Of a DNA stretch of 64,000 nt, positions 14,809 to 23,289 are shown in pieces. This DNA comes from Microbacterium sp. Clip185 (GTDB lineage: Bacteria; Actinomycetota; Actinomycetes; Actinomycetales; Microbacteriaceae), in contig NZ_CP117996.1 in NCBI RefSeq assembly GCF_028743715.1, positions 3,162,001 to 3,226,000 of the forward strand, given 5' to 3'. Under the pieces are notes generated by a model, which did not search any database, was not told the DNA's origin, and saw nothing but the letters and a program-made list of their open reading frames with translations. Position 1 is the stretch's first letter; every line of letters starts with the position of its first letter. The position numbers and the translations under genes are program-made.

Positions 14809-15669
14809 TCAGTTCGCGTTGAGCCCGTGAGCGCGACTGTCGAGAGCGAGCTTCCAGAACGACTCGCGCGCCACGATGGTCTCCGCGCGGGTCTTAGGGT
14901 CGAAGATCTCGAGGATCGAGTACTGGAAGTGCTCGACGATGTGACCGTCGCCGCGAGTGAGCTTGAGCAGTTCGAGGTCGCGGTTGCCGCCGGAGAGATT
15001 GCCCAGGTGCGCATATCCCGCCCACCGCTGCCACAGGCCGTTCGCCTCACCCGAGGCGGAACCGACGTAGAGGCGCCCATCGCTGAGGTCGGTGATCACG
15101 TAGACGCCCTTGACGCTGGAGAGGGCATCTTTCCAGCTCGGCTCGTCGTTCGCGATGATGCGCTGCAGATCCCGGTGACGCAGCCGCACGTTCTGATAGC
15201 CGGGGAAGGCTCCGAGCTTCACGTCCGGGGCCAGTTCATACACCTCGGGGTCGAGGGGTCCGTCTTGCAGGTTTTCGTACGAACGGAGGTAGAGGTTGCG
15301 GCCGATGGGCTCGTCGAGCTTCACGATGAGGCGCTTGATGTACTCCGAGTACAGGTCGAGCGGGGTGAGTCGATACCCGTCAATTCCCAGCGCCTCGGGG
15401 GCCGTGGGTTCGACGCGGAAGAAGCCGCCGAACATGAAGTACTCGGGACCGTACGGGTAGTACTGCGCGAACGCCAGAACATATTCCGCACGACCCATAT
15501 TGTTGTTCTGCTGCCGCGAGCGGTACCTCGTCATGGCCAGCCACGGCTCAGGATCCTCGGCCATCAGCAGGTCGTAGGCGGCCGCACCTCCGACGCCCGC
15601 ACGGATGTTGAACTTGACCTTCGTGCGATCGGGCGCGGGCACGGGCATGAAGTCGGCGAATCGGATCAC
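14809..15669 (-). CDS. GIY-YIG domain-containing protein
   Basis: The 286-residue protein has an uncharacterised N-terminal region (~1-180) and a C-terminal GIY-YIG nuclease-like domain: GVYVITDLSDGRLYVGSASG with the two Tyr strands, GLWQRW with the Arg, and a Glu in VARESFWK near the end. Such proteins are often stand-alone nucleases with unknown targets. GTG at 15669 is preceded by GAGGAG at good spacing. Neighbours give no functional hint. The N-terminal half (YYPYGPEYFMFGGFFRVEP) may be a recognition domain. Confidence 0.7.
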   Translation of the reverse strand: MIRFADFMPVPAPDRTKVKFNIRAGVGGAAAYDLLMAEDPEPWLAMTRYRSRQQNNNMGRAEYVLAFAQYYPYGPEYFMFGGFFRVEPTAPEALGIDGYRLTPLDLYSEYIKRLIVKLDEPIGRNLYLRSYENLQDGPLDPEVYELAPDVKLGAFPGYQNVRLRHRDLQRIIANDEPSWKDALSSVKGVYVITDLSDGRLYVGSASGEANGLWQRWAGYAHLGNLSGGNRDLELLKLTRGDGHIVEHFQYSILEIFDPKTRAETIVARESFWKLALDSRAHGLNAN

Positions 15670-15860
15670 GGCGCTCCTCGGGTTCTGGCCCGAGCGTATG
15701 GTCGCGGATCGCACGCCGCGAGGCCCTCGCCCCATCCCGCACGAACCCGGACGCCCGCACAGACGGGTGGCCAGACATCTGCACGACCGGCGGTGCGGGT
15801 GTTGTACCCGCAGTCACGGCAGTCGCCATCCGCCCCATCCGTCGTGCCGATGTCGCGGCA

Positions 15861-16631
15861 TCACTCCTGCTTGCCGTGCGGGTCGGACTGGTTGAGCGTC
15901 GCAACGACCTGGTCGTAGTCGCCGCGCGCCTCGCCGTACCGCAGGAACTTGACCCGTTCCACCTGGATCTCCGGCGCGTCCGGCTCGTCGCGCAGCAGGT
16001 GCATGACCTCGTCGGCGAACGCGTCGAGCGGCATCGCGAACGCGCTCTCACGCTGCCCCGGTAGCAGGTCGGTCGCCACCGACGGCGGCTCGAGCTCCTT
16101 CACCGCGACGGACGTTCCGGCCAGTTGCAGGCGCAGCGACTCGCTGAGCATGTGGATCGCTGCCTTCGACGCGTTGTAGCTGGGGGTCGCGGCGAGCGGG
16201 GCGAAGGCGAGCCCCGACGAGACCGTGATGATGGTCGCCGTCGGTTGTGCGCGCAGGTGCTCGATGAAGGCGGCGATCAGCCGGATGGGGCCGAGCAGGT
16301 TGGTGGTGACCGTCTGTTCGGCCGAGGCGAGGAAGCCTTCGGGCGTGGTCCAGTCCTCGACGTGCATCACACCCGCCATCGTGACGAGGACGTCGAGTGC
16401 GGGGTGGCGTTCGATGACGGATGCGGCGGCAGCGCGCACGGATGCCGCATCCGTCGTGTCGATCTCGATGGTGTCGATGCCCGGGTTCTCCGCGGCGATC
16501 TTGTCGAGGAGCTGCCGGCGCCGACCGCCGATGACGACCGTGTTGCCTGCCTCCTGCAGGCGGAGCGCGAGAGCGAGGCCGATGCCGCTGGTCGCGCCGG
16601 GGATGAAGACGGTGTTTCCGGTGATGTCCAT
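15861..16631 (-). CDS. Short-chain dehydrogenase/reductase (DltE-like)
   Basis: The 256-residue classical SDR has cofactor motif GATSGIG at residues ~13-19, RRR suggesting NADP preference, the NAG-equivalent TMAGV, catalytic Ser in TVSSGLAF, and YNASK with Tyr and Lys. The motif pattern and C-terminus resemble the DltE group of unknown substrate. It is divergent from the PadR gene at 16746 with a 114-bp gap, so PadR may control it. Confidence 0.85.
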   Translation of the reverse strand: MDITGNTVFIPGATSGIGLALALRLQEAGNTVVIGGRRRQLLDKIAAENPGIDTIEIDTTDAASVRAAAASVIERHPALDVLVTMAGVMHVEDWTTPEGFLASAEQTVTTNLLGPIRLIAAFIEHLRAQPTATIITVSSGLAFAPLAATPSYNASKAAIHMLSESLRLQLAGTSVAVKELEPPSVATDLLPGQRESAFAMPLDAFADEVMHLLRDEPDAPEIQVERVKFLRYGEARGDYDQVVATLNQSDPHGKQE

Positions 16632-16735
16632 GTCTCGAGCCTCGCCGCCGTCGCCGCACCGCAGAAGGGAGCGATCATCGGGGGATCGCCGGTCCCCCGA
16701 TGACAGAGGATGGCGGCTGCCAGCTATTCATGTTT

Positions 16736-16746
16736 CACTATTAGTG
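16736..16746 (+). promoter_or_regulatory. CACTA-T-TAGTG palindrome at the PadR start
   Basis: The perfect 5-bp inverted repeat lies at the 3' end of an A/T-rich run (TTCATGTTTCACTATTAG) and abuts the GTG start of the PadR gene. It is a candidate autoregulatory operator also placed to affect the divergent SDR gene. Confidence 0.45.
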
Positions 16747-17096
16747 TGTCACGGATACAGGCTCGGCAGGATGCACAGCTCACGCGGGCGGTGCTTCCGC
16801 TGCTGACGCTGCAGCTCATCCGTGCGCGGGAGTCGTACGGCTACGAGCTCGTGGAGCGCCTCGCCGCGCTCGGCCTCGATGTGAGCACGGGTCTCGTCTA
16901 TCCGGTGTTGAACCGGATGGAACGCGACGGCTGGGTGACGACCTCCTCGAAACCTTCGCCGAGCGGGCCGCCGCGCAAGTACTTCTCGCTCACCGCGGCG
17001 GGGGCGACGGCCCTCGCCGACGCGCGCACGCAGTGGGAACAGACGGCCGCGGCCGTCGATCTGGCGACCAGCACCTCCGGAAAGGAACGCGCATGA
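16746..17096 (+). CDS. PadR-family transcriptional regulator
   Basis: The 116-residue winged-helix protein has the PadR core: LTLQLIRARESYGYELVERL, STGLVYPVLNRMERDGWV and RKYFSLTAAG. GTG at 16746 is chosen over an upstream frame extension because residues from SRIQARQDAQL match the family start. Its stop overlaps the next gene by 4 bp, giving the familiar PadR plus HAAS-domain membrane-protein pair. The regulator probably controls its own operon. Confidence 0.87.
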   Translation: MSRIQARQDAQLTRAVLPLLTLQLIRARESYGYELVERLAALGLDVSTGLVYPVLNRMERDGWVTTSSKPSPSGPPRKYFSLTAAGATALADARTQWEQTAAAVDLATSTSGKERA

Positions 17097-17614
17097 CCGG
17101 CTCCCGACCCACCCGGCGCTCGGCGGGATTCCGCGCGTCGCTCTACCTGATGCGCCTGGATTGGCACCTCGAGGCCGTGGTACCCGCGGCCGAACGCCGA
17201 CGCATCGTGCGGTCGTTGCGCGAGGAGATCGACCAGGATCCGCGGCCCGTCGAGGCGGCACTCGCCGACCTCGGGTCGCCGCGCACGCTCGCGGCGCGAT
17301 ACGGCGAGGGCGGTCGACGGTGGCCGCTCTGGTCGATCGGGGTGCTCACCGCCGGGGCCGCGCTCTTCATCTACTGGGTGGTGTTCCTCACGTTCGCCGG
17401 CGGGATGCTGGCGGTGGTCGATGCGGCCGCGCCCATGAGCGCTCACGCGCACTTCCTGTTCGTCCCCGTCATGGCGTTCTCGAACGCGGACGGGATCGGC
17501 ATCGGGTGGTCCGGCGGGGCGGAATGGTTCGTCGTCCCCCTGACGCTGACCGCGGTCGCGCTCCTGGTCGGAGCACGGTCGTGGCGCCTGCTCCGGCGCG
17601 AAGAGGTCGGCTAA
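17093..17614 (+). CDS. HAAS/DUF1700-like membrane protein paired with PadR
   Basis: The 173-residue protein has an N-terminal HAAS-type helical segment (about 15-70: AERRRIVRSLREEIDQDPRP, then ALADLGSPRTLAARYGEG). Three hydrophobic helices follow at about 79-100, 104-135 and 140-165. This pairing with an overlapping PadR gene is widespread in actinobacteria and firmicutes; the biochemical role is not known. The stop overlaps the convergent VOC gene by 4 bp. Confidence 0.75.
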   Translation: MTGSRPTRRSAGFRASLYLMRLDWHLEAVVPAAERRRIVRSLREEIDQDPRPVEAALADLGSPRTLAARYGEGGRRWPLWSIGVLTAGAALFIYWVVFLTFAGGMLAVVDAAAPMSAHAHFLFVPVMAFSNADGIGIGWSGGAEWFVVPLTLTAVALLVGARSWRLLRREEVG

Positions 17615-17976
17615 ACCTCGTTCTCGATGAGGTTCACCTGCGTGCCGTCGAGGTCGATGAGGTGCGCGACACGACGCCCCCAGGTTTGGAGGACCGGGGC
17701 GTGCAGCCGCGGCTGTCCGGCGGTTCGCTCGGCGACGCCGCTCGCCTGGATGGCGGTGTAGAGCGCATCCAGGTCGTCGACGCGGAGTCCGCACATGAAG
17801 GAGCTCTGCGCCGGATCCAGCTCGGCGGCAGGGAAGAACTCGAGCTGCAGGTCGCCGCGCTGCATGATCAGCCAGTCGCGGTCGCGGTAGGCGGTCTCGA
17901 ACCCGAAGCCCCCATAGAACGCGACCGTGGCATCGAAGTCGCGCGACGGAAGATGGGGAACGGCCCGGTCGGTCAT
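17611..17976 (-). CDS. VOC (glyoxalase/bleomycin-resistance) superfamily protein
   Basis: The 121-residue single-unit VOC protein has the bleomycin-binding style: VPHLPSRDFDATVAFYGGFG at the start, LQLEFFPAAELDP in the middle and LIDLDGTQVNLIENE at the end. Such proteins bind and sequester bleomycin-type drugs or act as small metal enzymes. The exact role cannot be assigned. TAGGGT lies 6 nt before the ATG on this strand with no Shine-Dalgarno, which indicates a leaderless start. Confidence 0.82.
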   Translation of the reverse strand: MTDRAVPHLPSRDFDATVAFYGGFGFETAYRDRDWLIMQRGDLQLEFFPAAELDPAQSSFMCGLRVDDLDALYTAIQASGVAERTAGQPRLHAPVLQTWGRRVAHLIDLDGTQVNLIENEV

Positions 17977-18115
17977 GCGTGGACCCTAACCGCGAGCTCG
18001 CACCCGCTCAAGAGCATCAGTTCGTTCTCGTCCGCCCCGTCGCTTCCAGATGCCGCGACACGGGCGGATCGCCGATCCCTGGTTCAGGACGCGGCGCCGC
18101 GCACACAATGGACGC

Positions 18116-18958
18116 ATGGATCGTGCCGCTCTCGCCGACTTCCTCCGCTCGCGTCGCGAACGGCTGCGCCCGGCCGACGTGGGGCTGTCGGCGGGGCCGC
18201 GCCGACGAGCGAGCGGTCTGCGCCGCGAGGAGGTGGCGCAGCTCGCCGCGATGTCGACCGACTACTACACGCGCCTCGAGCAGCAGCGCGGGCCGCAGCC
18301 CAGCACGCAGATGCTCGCCTCGCTCGCGCGGGCGCTGCGATTGTCGGCAGATGAGCGCGACTACCTGTTCCGCGTCGCCGGGCACAACGCTCCCGACCGC
18401 ATCCTGGCCCGTGACCACGTGGCGCCTGCGCTGCAGCGCGTATTCGACCGCCTCGGGGATACGCCCGCGGTGATCATCTCGTCGCTGGGCGAGACGCTGC
18501 TCCAGAACCGGATGGGAGCGGCGCTGCTCGGTGACCACGCCGGGGCGAGCGGGTGGGAGCGTTACGAGGCGTACCGCTGGTTCGCGCATCCGGATGCGGC
18601 GCGCGCCCACTATCCGAGCGATGACCACGAGCGGCAGTCACGCGCGCTCGTCTCGGGGCTTAGGGTCGTGCTCGCGGTCGAGGGGACGCGCGCGCAAGCG
18701 CTCGTCGACGAGCTGCTGCGGATCAGCGACGAGTTCGCCGCGCTCTGGGAGAGGCAGGAGGTCGCCCGCCGGTTCAGCGACCACAAGGTCCTCGTGCACC
18801 CCGAGATCGGCCCGATCGAGGTGGACTGCCAGGTGCTGTTCACCGAGGACCAGTCGCAGGCCCTCCTCGTGCTCACCGCGGAGCCCGGCACGGCGGACGA
18901 AGAGAAGCTCCGGCTGCTGGATGTGGTCGGCGTGCAGGAGTTCGGCGGCGGCGACTGA
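18116..18958 (+). CDS. Xre-family regulator with MmyB-like ligand-binding domain
   Basis: The 280-residue protein has an N-terminal helix-turn-helix (LADFLRSRRERL, RASGLRREEVAQLAAMSTDY, YTRLEQQRG) followed by a MmyB-like PAS-type domain (~105-275) known to bind fatty acids in this family. Typical segments are WERYEAYRWFAHPDAARAHY and VLVHPEIGPIEVDCQVLFTED. It probably regulates a nearby oxidoreductase gene; the alcohol dehydrogenase at 19104 is convergent rather than divergent, so its target is not evident. CACAAT sits 6 nt before the ATG, a leaderless pattern. Confidence 0.87.
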   Translation: MDRAALADFLRSRRERLRPADVGLSAGPRRRASGLRREEVAQLAAMSTDYYTRLEQQRGPQPSTQMLASLARALRLSADERDYLFRVAGHNAPDRILARDHVAPALQRVFDRLGDTPAVIISSLGETLLQNRMGAALLGDHAGASGWERYEAYRWFAHPDAARAHYPSDDHERQSRALVSGLRVVLAVEGTRAQALVDELLRISDEFAALWERQEVARRFSDHKVLVHPEIGPIEVDCQVLFTEDQSQALLVLTAEPGTADEEKLRLLDVVGVQEFGGGD

Positions 18959-19057
18959 GCGCGCGCGAGCCGCGACGTTTGCGGCCTGCGCCCGAGATCG
19001 AGCAGCGTGACCATGCGGCCCAGATCCGAGGTGGTTGCGCCGCGAGTTCTGCGACCG

Positions 19058-19092
19058 TCCGGGGCGACCCGCCGACGGCCGGTCGCCCCGGA
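19058..19092 (-). terminator. Hairpin terminator after the alcohol dehydrogenase gene
   Basis: TCCGGGGCGACC at 19058-19069 pairs perfectly with GGTCGCCCCGGA at 19081-19092 across an 11-nt loop. It lies 11 bp past the stop of the minus-strand dehydrogenase gene and could also stop the convergent regulator transcript. No T-tract is present. Confidence 0.7.
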
Positions 19093-19103
19093 TCAGGACG
19101 CGG

Positions 19104-20210
19104 TCAGGGCATGACCAGCACGGCCTTGACGGCCGCGCCGGACTGCGTGTCGGCGATCGCCTTCTCGATCTCGTCGAACGGGTAGGTCGTCACGAGCGTG
19201 TCGAACGGGAACTCGCCGGCCTTGTACATGGCGAGCAGCTTCGGGATGAAGGTCTGCGGCACCGCATCCCCTTCGATCGCGCCGACGAGCGTCACGCCGG
19301 AGCCGGAGAACAATGCGACGGGCGCGACCGCATCCGGCTTCGGGACGCCGACCGTCGCGATCTTCGCGCCGAAGCGGGCCGATGCGATGAGGTTGCCGAT
19401 GACGGCGGGGATCGCCGTCGTGTCGACCGCATACGGGGCGCCGACGCCGCCGGTCGCCGCCTTGATCTGCTCGACGACATCGTCGGCCTTGCCGTCGATG
19501 AGGTGCGTAGCACCGAGGCGCTTCGCGGCCTCGAGGCGCTCGGGGAGAACATCCACGGCGACGATCGTCGCGGCACCCGCGGCCTTGGCCGCCATGATCG
19601 CGGACAGCCCGACGGCGCCGGTTCCGCTGACAACGAGCGCGTCGCCCGCGCCGACGCCGAGCGAGTTGAGCACGGTTCCCGCACCGGTCTGGATGCCGCA
19701 TCCGAGCGGACCCACCAGCTCGAGGGGCACGTCCTGGTCGATCTTCACGGCGTTGCGAGCCGCGACCAGGGCGTGCGTCGCGAACGACGACTGACCGAAG
19801 AAGCTGCCGACGACCTCGCCGCCGTCGGGCAGGGCCATCGTTCCCGACCCATCGGCACGAACGCCTCCGATGTTGAGGAGCATGAACTCCAGGCAGTAGG
19901 CGGGACGGCCCGCGAGACAGTTCTCGCAGCGACCGCACGACGCGAACGACACGGCGACGTGGTCGCCCTCGGCGAAGCCCGACACGTCGGCACCGACGCG
20001 CTCCACGACGCCGGCGCCCTCGTGGCCCAGCACGCGTGGGAAGGCGCTCGGGATGTGGCCGTGCTGCACCGCGAGGTCGGTGTGGCAGAGGCCGGCCGCG
20101 ACGATGCGGACGAGCAGCTCGTCGGGACGCGGATCCTGGAGCACGACGTCTTCGAAGACGAACGACTCATCGACTCCGTTGAGCACGGCGGCGAGGGCGG
20201 TGGTGGACAT
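19104..20210 (-). CDS. Zinc-dependent NAD(P)-dependent alcohol dehydrogenase
   Basis: The 368-residue medium-chain dehydrogenase/reductase oxidises alcohols to aldehydes. Catalytic zinc ligands are Cys in GLCHTD and His in LGHEGAGVVE. The structural zinc cysteines are in SCGRCENCLAGRPAYC. The Rossmann motif is GTGAVGLSA. It resembles aryl/benzyl alcohol dehydrogenases of this family (GCGIQTGAGTVLN). The ATG at 20210 is favoured by a perfect AGGAGG six nt upstream; the frame runs a little further up. It is monocistronic. Confidence 0.87.
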   Translation of the reverse strand: MSTTALAAVLNGVDESFVFEDVVLQDPRPDELLVRIVAAGLCHTDLAVQHGHIPSAFPRVLGHEGAGVVERVGADVSGFAEGDHVAVSFASCGRCENCLAGRPAYCLEFMLLNIGGVRADGSGTMALPDGGEVVGSFFGQSSFATHALVAARNAVKIDQDVPLELVGPLGCGIQTGAGTVLNSLGVGAGDALVVSGTGAVGLSAIMAAKAAGAATIVAVDVLPERLEAAKRLGATHLIDGKADDVVEQIKAATGGVGAPYAVDTTAIPAVIGNLIASARFGAKIATVGVPKPDAVAPVALFSGSGVTLVGAIEGDAVPQTFIPKLLAMYKAGEFPFDTLVTTYPFDEIEKAIADTQSGAAVKAVLVMP

Positions 20211-20346
20211 GGCGAACCTCCTGAGAAAACTCAATGCGCACGTATGTAACCGTGCGCATCGTCAGGCTACGCCCGCCCCAGAGGCAACGATCCGAGATCG
20301 ATTCTCAATTGTCCGGCCCTCGCGCCTGCGTGCGGCGGGGAGCCTC

Positions 20347-20377
20347 GGTCGCTGAGCGAGCGCAGTGAGACGAAGCG
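20347..20377. repeat. GAGCGAGCGCAGTGAGACGAAGCG-type motif upstream of the HNH gene
   Basis: The stretch beginning GGTCGCTGAGCGAGCGCAGT contains the GAGCGAGCGCAG-nGAGACGAAGCG wording that recurs across many actinobacterial genomes as a short dispersed repeat, often near 13E12/DUF222 genes (recalled, not searched). Only one copy was noticed here. Confidence 0.4.
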
Positions 20378-20428
20378 CCCCGCCCGCGGTCGCCTGGCGA
20401 TGTCCGAGGCCCCTCCTATTCTTAGAAC

Positions 20429-21799
20429 ATGTCTTCGAAGGTTGCGAGTGTCGTCGGTCTGTCCGACGCGGATGCGGCGGCGCTCGCATCCATCGCACAC
20501 CAGGTGGATACGGCGCAGGCCGAGCTGGCCGCGGCCCAAGCGCGTCTGGTGCGAGCTCTCGCCCGCGCGGAGGAGCTCGCCTGCCGGATGAGGGACGGGC
20601 AGAGTCGCTCGGCGCGGGGCGCGGATATGGCCCACCGTGCGATCGCGAGCGAGCTGGCGGTTCCGCTGCGGATCTCCGACCGCACGATGCAGCGCCGGAT
20701 GGTCGAGGCCGCGGAGCTGGTGACCAGCTATCCCGCAACCGTCGACGCATGGGAGGCGGGGCACATCACGCAGGCACACGTCCGCGTGATCAGCGAGAGC
20801 GGGGGCGGTCTGCCCGCGCACACGCGTGCGGAGTTCGAGCAGCACGCGCTCGTGCGGTGCGAGGAAGACACCGCGGGCAGGGTTCGCACCAGCGTGCAGA
20901 TGATCGCCGAGCGGCTGCATCCGCGCACCCTCACCGAGCGCCACCGCGACGCGGCTGAGAAGCGCGCCGTCACCGTGCAACCGCTCGACGACGGAATGTG
21001 CGAGCTCACCGCAACGATTCCGCTCGTGCTGGGCGACGCCATCCACGACCGTCTCACCCGCATGGCCACCGTCATCCACGATGCCCGGGGCAGCGCCGCG
21101 CAGCGCCTGCGCGCGGGCGGCGACGGAGGCGACGAGATCATCGCCTCCGACACGCGGTCGATGGATCAGGTGCGCGCAGACGTCCTCACCGACCTTCTGC
21201 TGAGCGCAGCGCCGACGGCCGATCCCACCGCGAGCGGCGACCAGCCCGGCTCACTCGGCGCCATCCGCGCACACGTGCAGGTCGTCGTGCCCGCGCTCAC
21301 CCTTCTCCACGCATCCGAGCACCCGGCCGACCTCGCCGGACGCGCCCCGATCGATGCCGAGACGGCTCGACTCTTGGCGGGAAGCACGCCGGGGTGGGAT
21401 CGCCTTCTGACCCACCCGGTGTCGGGCCAGGTGCTCACCACCGACCGCTACCAGCCCACGCCCGACCTTCGACGTCGGCTGCGCGCCCGCGACGCGCACT
21501 GCCGATTCCCCGGATGCCGGGTGCCGGCCATCCGCCACGAACACGACCACACGCACGACCACGCCCTGGGCGGGCGCACCACGCTCGAGAACCTCGAGGG
21601 ACTCTGCCAACGCCACCACTCCATGAAGCAGTTCACCGGCTGGCGCGTGAAACAGGTCCACGCCGGGGTGCTCGCGTGGACCTCACCCCTCGGATACACC
21701 TACATCGACGAACCGCCGTCGCCCAGTGTGCACTTCATCCCCGAGTTCGGCCCGCCAGAGCCCGAGGACCCACCCGCCGGGGCGCCCCCGCCGTTCTGA
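20429..21799 (+). CDS. DUF222 / 13E12-family HNH endonuclease-like protein
   Basis: The 456-residue protein has the DUF222 helical region (about 10-330; LACRMRDGQSRSARGADMAHR) and a C-terminal HNH domain: DAHCRFPGCRVPAIRHEHDH, GGRTTLENLEGLCQRHHSMK. The Cys and His residues for metal and cleavage are intact. These proteins occur in many copies in actinobacterial genomes and are thought to be mobile or selfish nucleases; the function is unproven. A TATTCT hexamer lies 6 nt before the ATG, so leaderless. Confidence 0.87.
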   Translation: MSSKVASVVGLSDADAAALASIAHQVDTAQAELAAAQARLVRALARAEELACRMRDGQSRSARGADMAHRAIASELAVPLRISDRTMQRRMVEAAELVTSYPATVDAWEAGHITQAHVRVISESGGGLPAHTRAEFEQHALVRCEEDTAGRVRTSVQMIAERLHPRTLTERHRDAAEKRAVTVQPLDDGMCELTATIPLVLGDAIHDRLTRMATVIHDARGSAAQRLRAGGDGGDEIIASDTRSMDQVRADVLTDLLLSAAPTADPTASGDQPGSLGAIRAHVQVVVPALTLLHASEHPADLAGRAPIDAETARLLAGSTPGWDRLLTHPVSGQVLTTDRYQPTPDLRRRLRARDAHCRFPGCRVPAIRHEHDHTHDHALGGRTTLENLEGLCQRHHSMKQFTGWRVKQVHAGVLAWTSPLGYTYIDEPPSPSVHFIPEFGPPEPEDPPAGAPPPF

Positions 21800-21858
21800 T
21801 CCTGAGCAGTGTCCGACGCTCGATCGCGCGCACGCGTGGCTACTCGGCGCGCAGATGA

Positions 21859-21984
21859 CGGCGCGGAACCACGCGGCGATATACGAAACGTCGAGAGCGA
21901 GGCGCAGAGCCACGCGACACGGAGCCCGGCGTCAGGAGCGCGGCGCAGAGCCACGCAATGCGGAGCCCCGGCGTCGAGAGCGCG
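21859..21984. repeat. About three tandem copies of a ~41-bp unit
   Basis: Units beginning CGTCGAGAGCG or CGTCAGGAGCG and containing GGCGCAGAGCCACGC and CGGAGCCC run head to tail (21889-21929, 21930-21971, partial at 21972). A more diverged partial unit lies at 21859-21888. The array overlaps the 3' end of the small membrane-protein gene on the minus strand and fills the gap behind the HNH gene. Confidence 0.75.
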
Positions 21985-22150
21985 TCGCGGAGGCGGGTAG
22001 GAGCGGGACGGCCAGGCCGAGGAGAGCGACGAGCGGCCACCAACTCGCGGCAGCCAGCGCGAGCACGACGCCGAGGACAGCGAGCGCGAGAGCGAACGAC
22101 CAGACCGCGACACGGAGCCACGCCGGCACGTCGGGCGAAGCGGAAACCAT
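21932..22150 (-). CDS. Small two-helix membrane protein
   Basis: The 72-residue protein has two hydrophobic helices (about 14-33 and 35-50, containing WWPLVALLGLAVPLL) and a basic C-terminal tail encoded by the 41-bp tandem repeat. Support comes from a TACGCT hexamer exactly 6 nt before the ATG (leaderless pattern) and from plausible codon use. No family was recognised. The tail may vary between strains because it lies in the repeat. Confidence 0.5.
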   Translation of the reverse strand: MVSASPDVPAWLRVAVWSFALALAVLGVVLALAAASWWPLVALLGLAVPLLPASATRSRRRGSALRGSAPRS

Positions 22151-22265
22151 GCCCCGAGCGTAGGGCGGCAGCGAGCGCGGGCGAACAGGTTCATACGAGG
22201 CCCCCACCGCAGAGAGAAGCCGTAGAGAGATGCACACCCCGGCCGCGAGGGCTCATACTCGCACC

Positions 22266-22592
22266 ATGACGCCGACCGAGCAGGCGCGTGACATCCGCGT
22301 CGTCGCACCCGGCATCGGCCTCGCGCTTTTGCAGCTCGTCGCCACCGGTCTCGTCCTGCTGTTCGCGTTCTGGGACGCGTTCTCCCGAGCCGCCTGCACG
22401 GAGTGCTTTCCGGCGACGCAGGCCGCGCGCTGGGTGCTCACCGCGGCCCTGGTCGTCGGGTGGGGGATCACGCTCACCGGAATCGTGACCGGCTACATCC
22501 GGCAGCGAGCACGGTCGTGGGCGCCGCTCATCGGCAGCGCCGTCGTCCTCGGCGGCTATCTCCTCTTCCGCAGCATCATCTCCGCCGCCTGA
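22266..22592 (+). CDS. Small three-helix membrane protein of unknown function
   Basis: The 108-residue protein has hydrophobic helices at about 14-37, 55-75 and 85-105, with a short Cys-containing loop (AACTECFPATQ) between the first two. No family was recognised. CATACT lies 6 nt before the ATG, as in other leaderless genes of the window. It is divergent from the small membrane-protein gene at 22150 and convergent with apt. Confidence 0.65.
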   Translation: MTPTEQARDIRVVAPGIGLALLQLVATGLVLLFAFWDAFSRAACTECFPATQAARWVLTAALVVGWGITLTGIVTGYIRQRARSWAPLIGSAVVLGGYLLFRSIISAA

Positions 22593-22636
22593 TCACGAGC
22601 CGCGCCTGGCGGTCCTCAAGCCTGGAGACTCTGTCC

Positions 22637-23170
22637 TCAGGCGTGGAAGACCGAATGCAGGTCGTCGTGCCCGGCCACCGAACGGCCGCCCAGCGCGTCG
22701 AGCTCCATCAGCACCGCGACGCCGGCCACCGAGCATCCGATCCGTTCGACGAGGTCGCGCGCCGCTGCGATCGTGCCGCCCGTCGCGAGAACGTCGTCGA
22801 GCAGCAGCACACGCGTACCCGGGGCGATGTCGTCATGCATCTCGATCGTCGCCGTGCCGTACTCGAGCGCGTAGTCGACGGATGCGGCCGGCCGCGGCAG
22901 CTTGCCCGCCTTGCGGATCGGCACCAGACCCACCCCTGCGGCGATCGCGGCGGCACCGGCGAGCAGAAAGCCGCGCGCTTCGATGCCGGCGACCACGTCG
23001 TAGGTTCCGGCGAACGGCTCCAGCATCGCGTCGATGACGACACGAAGGCCCTCACCGTCGGCGAGCAGCGGAGCGATGTCGCGGAAGAGCACGCCGGGCT
23101 CCGGGTAGTCGGGGATGACGGCGATGAGCTTTTCGGCGCGCTCGAGCGCGGTGGAATTCGAGGGGGTCAC
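22637..23170 (-). CDS. apt: Adenine phosphoribosyltransferase
   Basis: The 177-residue cytoplasmic enzyme makes AMP from adenine and PRPP. Family features are the start IPDYPEPGVLFRDIAPLLAD, GIEARGFLLAGA, RKAGKLPRP, and the PRPP-binding loop VLLLDDVLATGGT. GTG at 23170 is chosen because TACCAT lies 6 nt upstream (leaderless) and the length is typical. It diverges from the alpha-glucosidase gene; the 119-bp gap holds both promoters. Confidence 0.93.
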   Translation of the reverse strand: MTPSNSTALERAEKLIAVIPDYPEPGVLFRDIAPLLADGEGLRVVIDAMLEPFAGTYDVVAGIEARGFLLAGAAAIAAGVGLVPIRKAGKLPRPAASVDYALEYGTATIEMHDDIAPGTRVLLLDDVLATGGTIAAARDLVERIGCSVAGVAVLMELDALGGRSVAGHDDLHSVFHA

Positions 23171-23255
23171 CCGTCGATGGTAGTCGCCGCACCGGGGACG
23201 CCGCCCGCCACCGCGACATACGCACGCGGAGCACACCACGGAAAACCGGGCTTCG

Positions 23256-23268
23256 AATCGATACGATT
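23256..23268 (+). promoter_or_regulatory. AATCG-ATA-CGATT palindrome upstream of the alpha-glucosidase gene
   Basis: A 5-bp perfect inverted repeat lies 21 bp before the ATG and just ahead of a TACCAT hexamer, which could be the -10. Its shape and location resemble LacI-family operators of sugar genes. No LacI gene is adjacent. Confidence 0.4.
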
Positions 23269-23289
23269 TCACCCGCTACCATCGAATGC

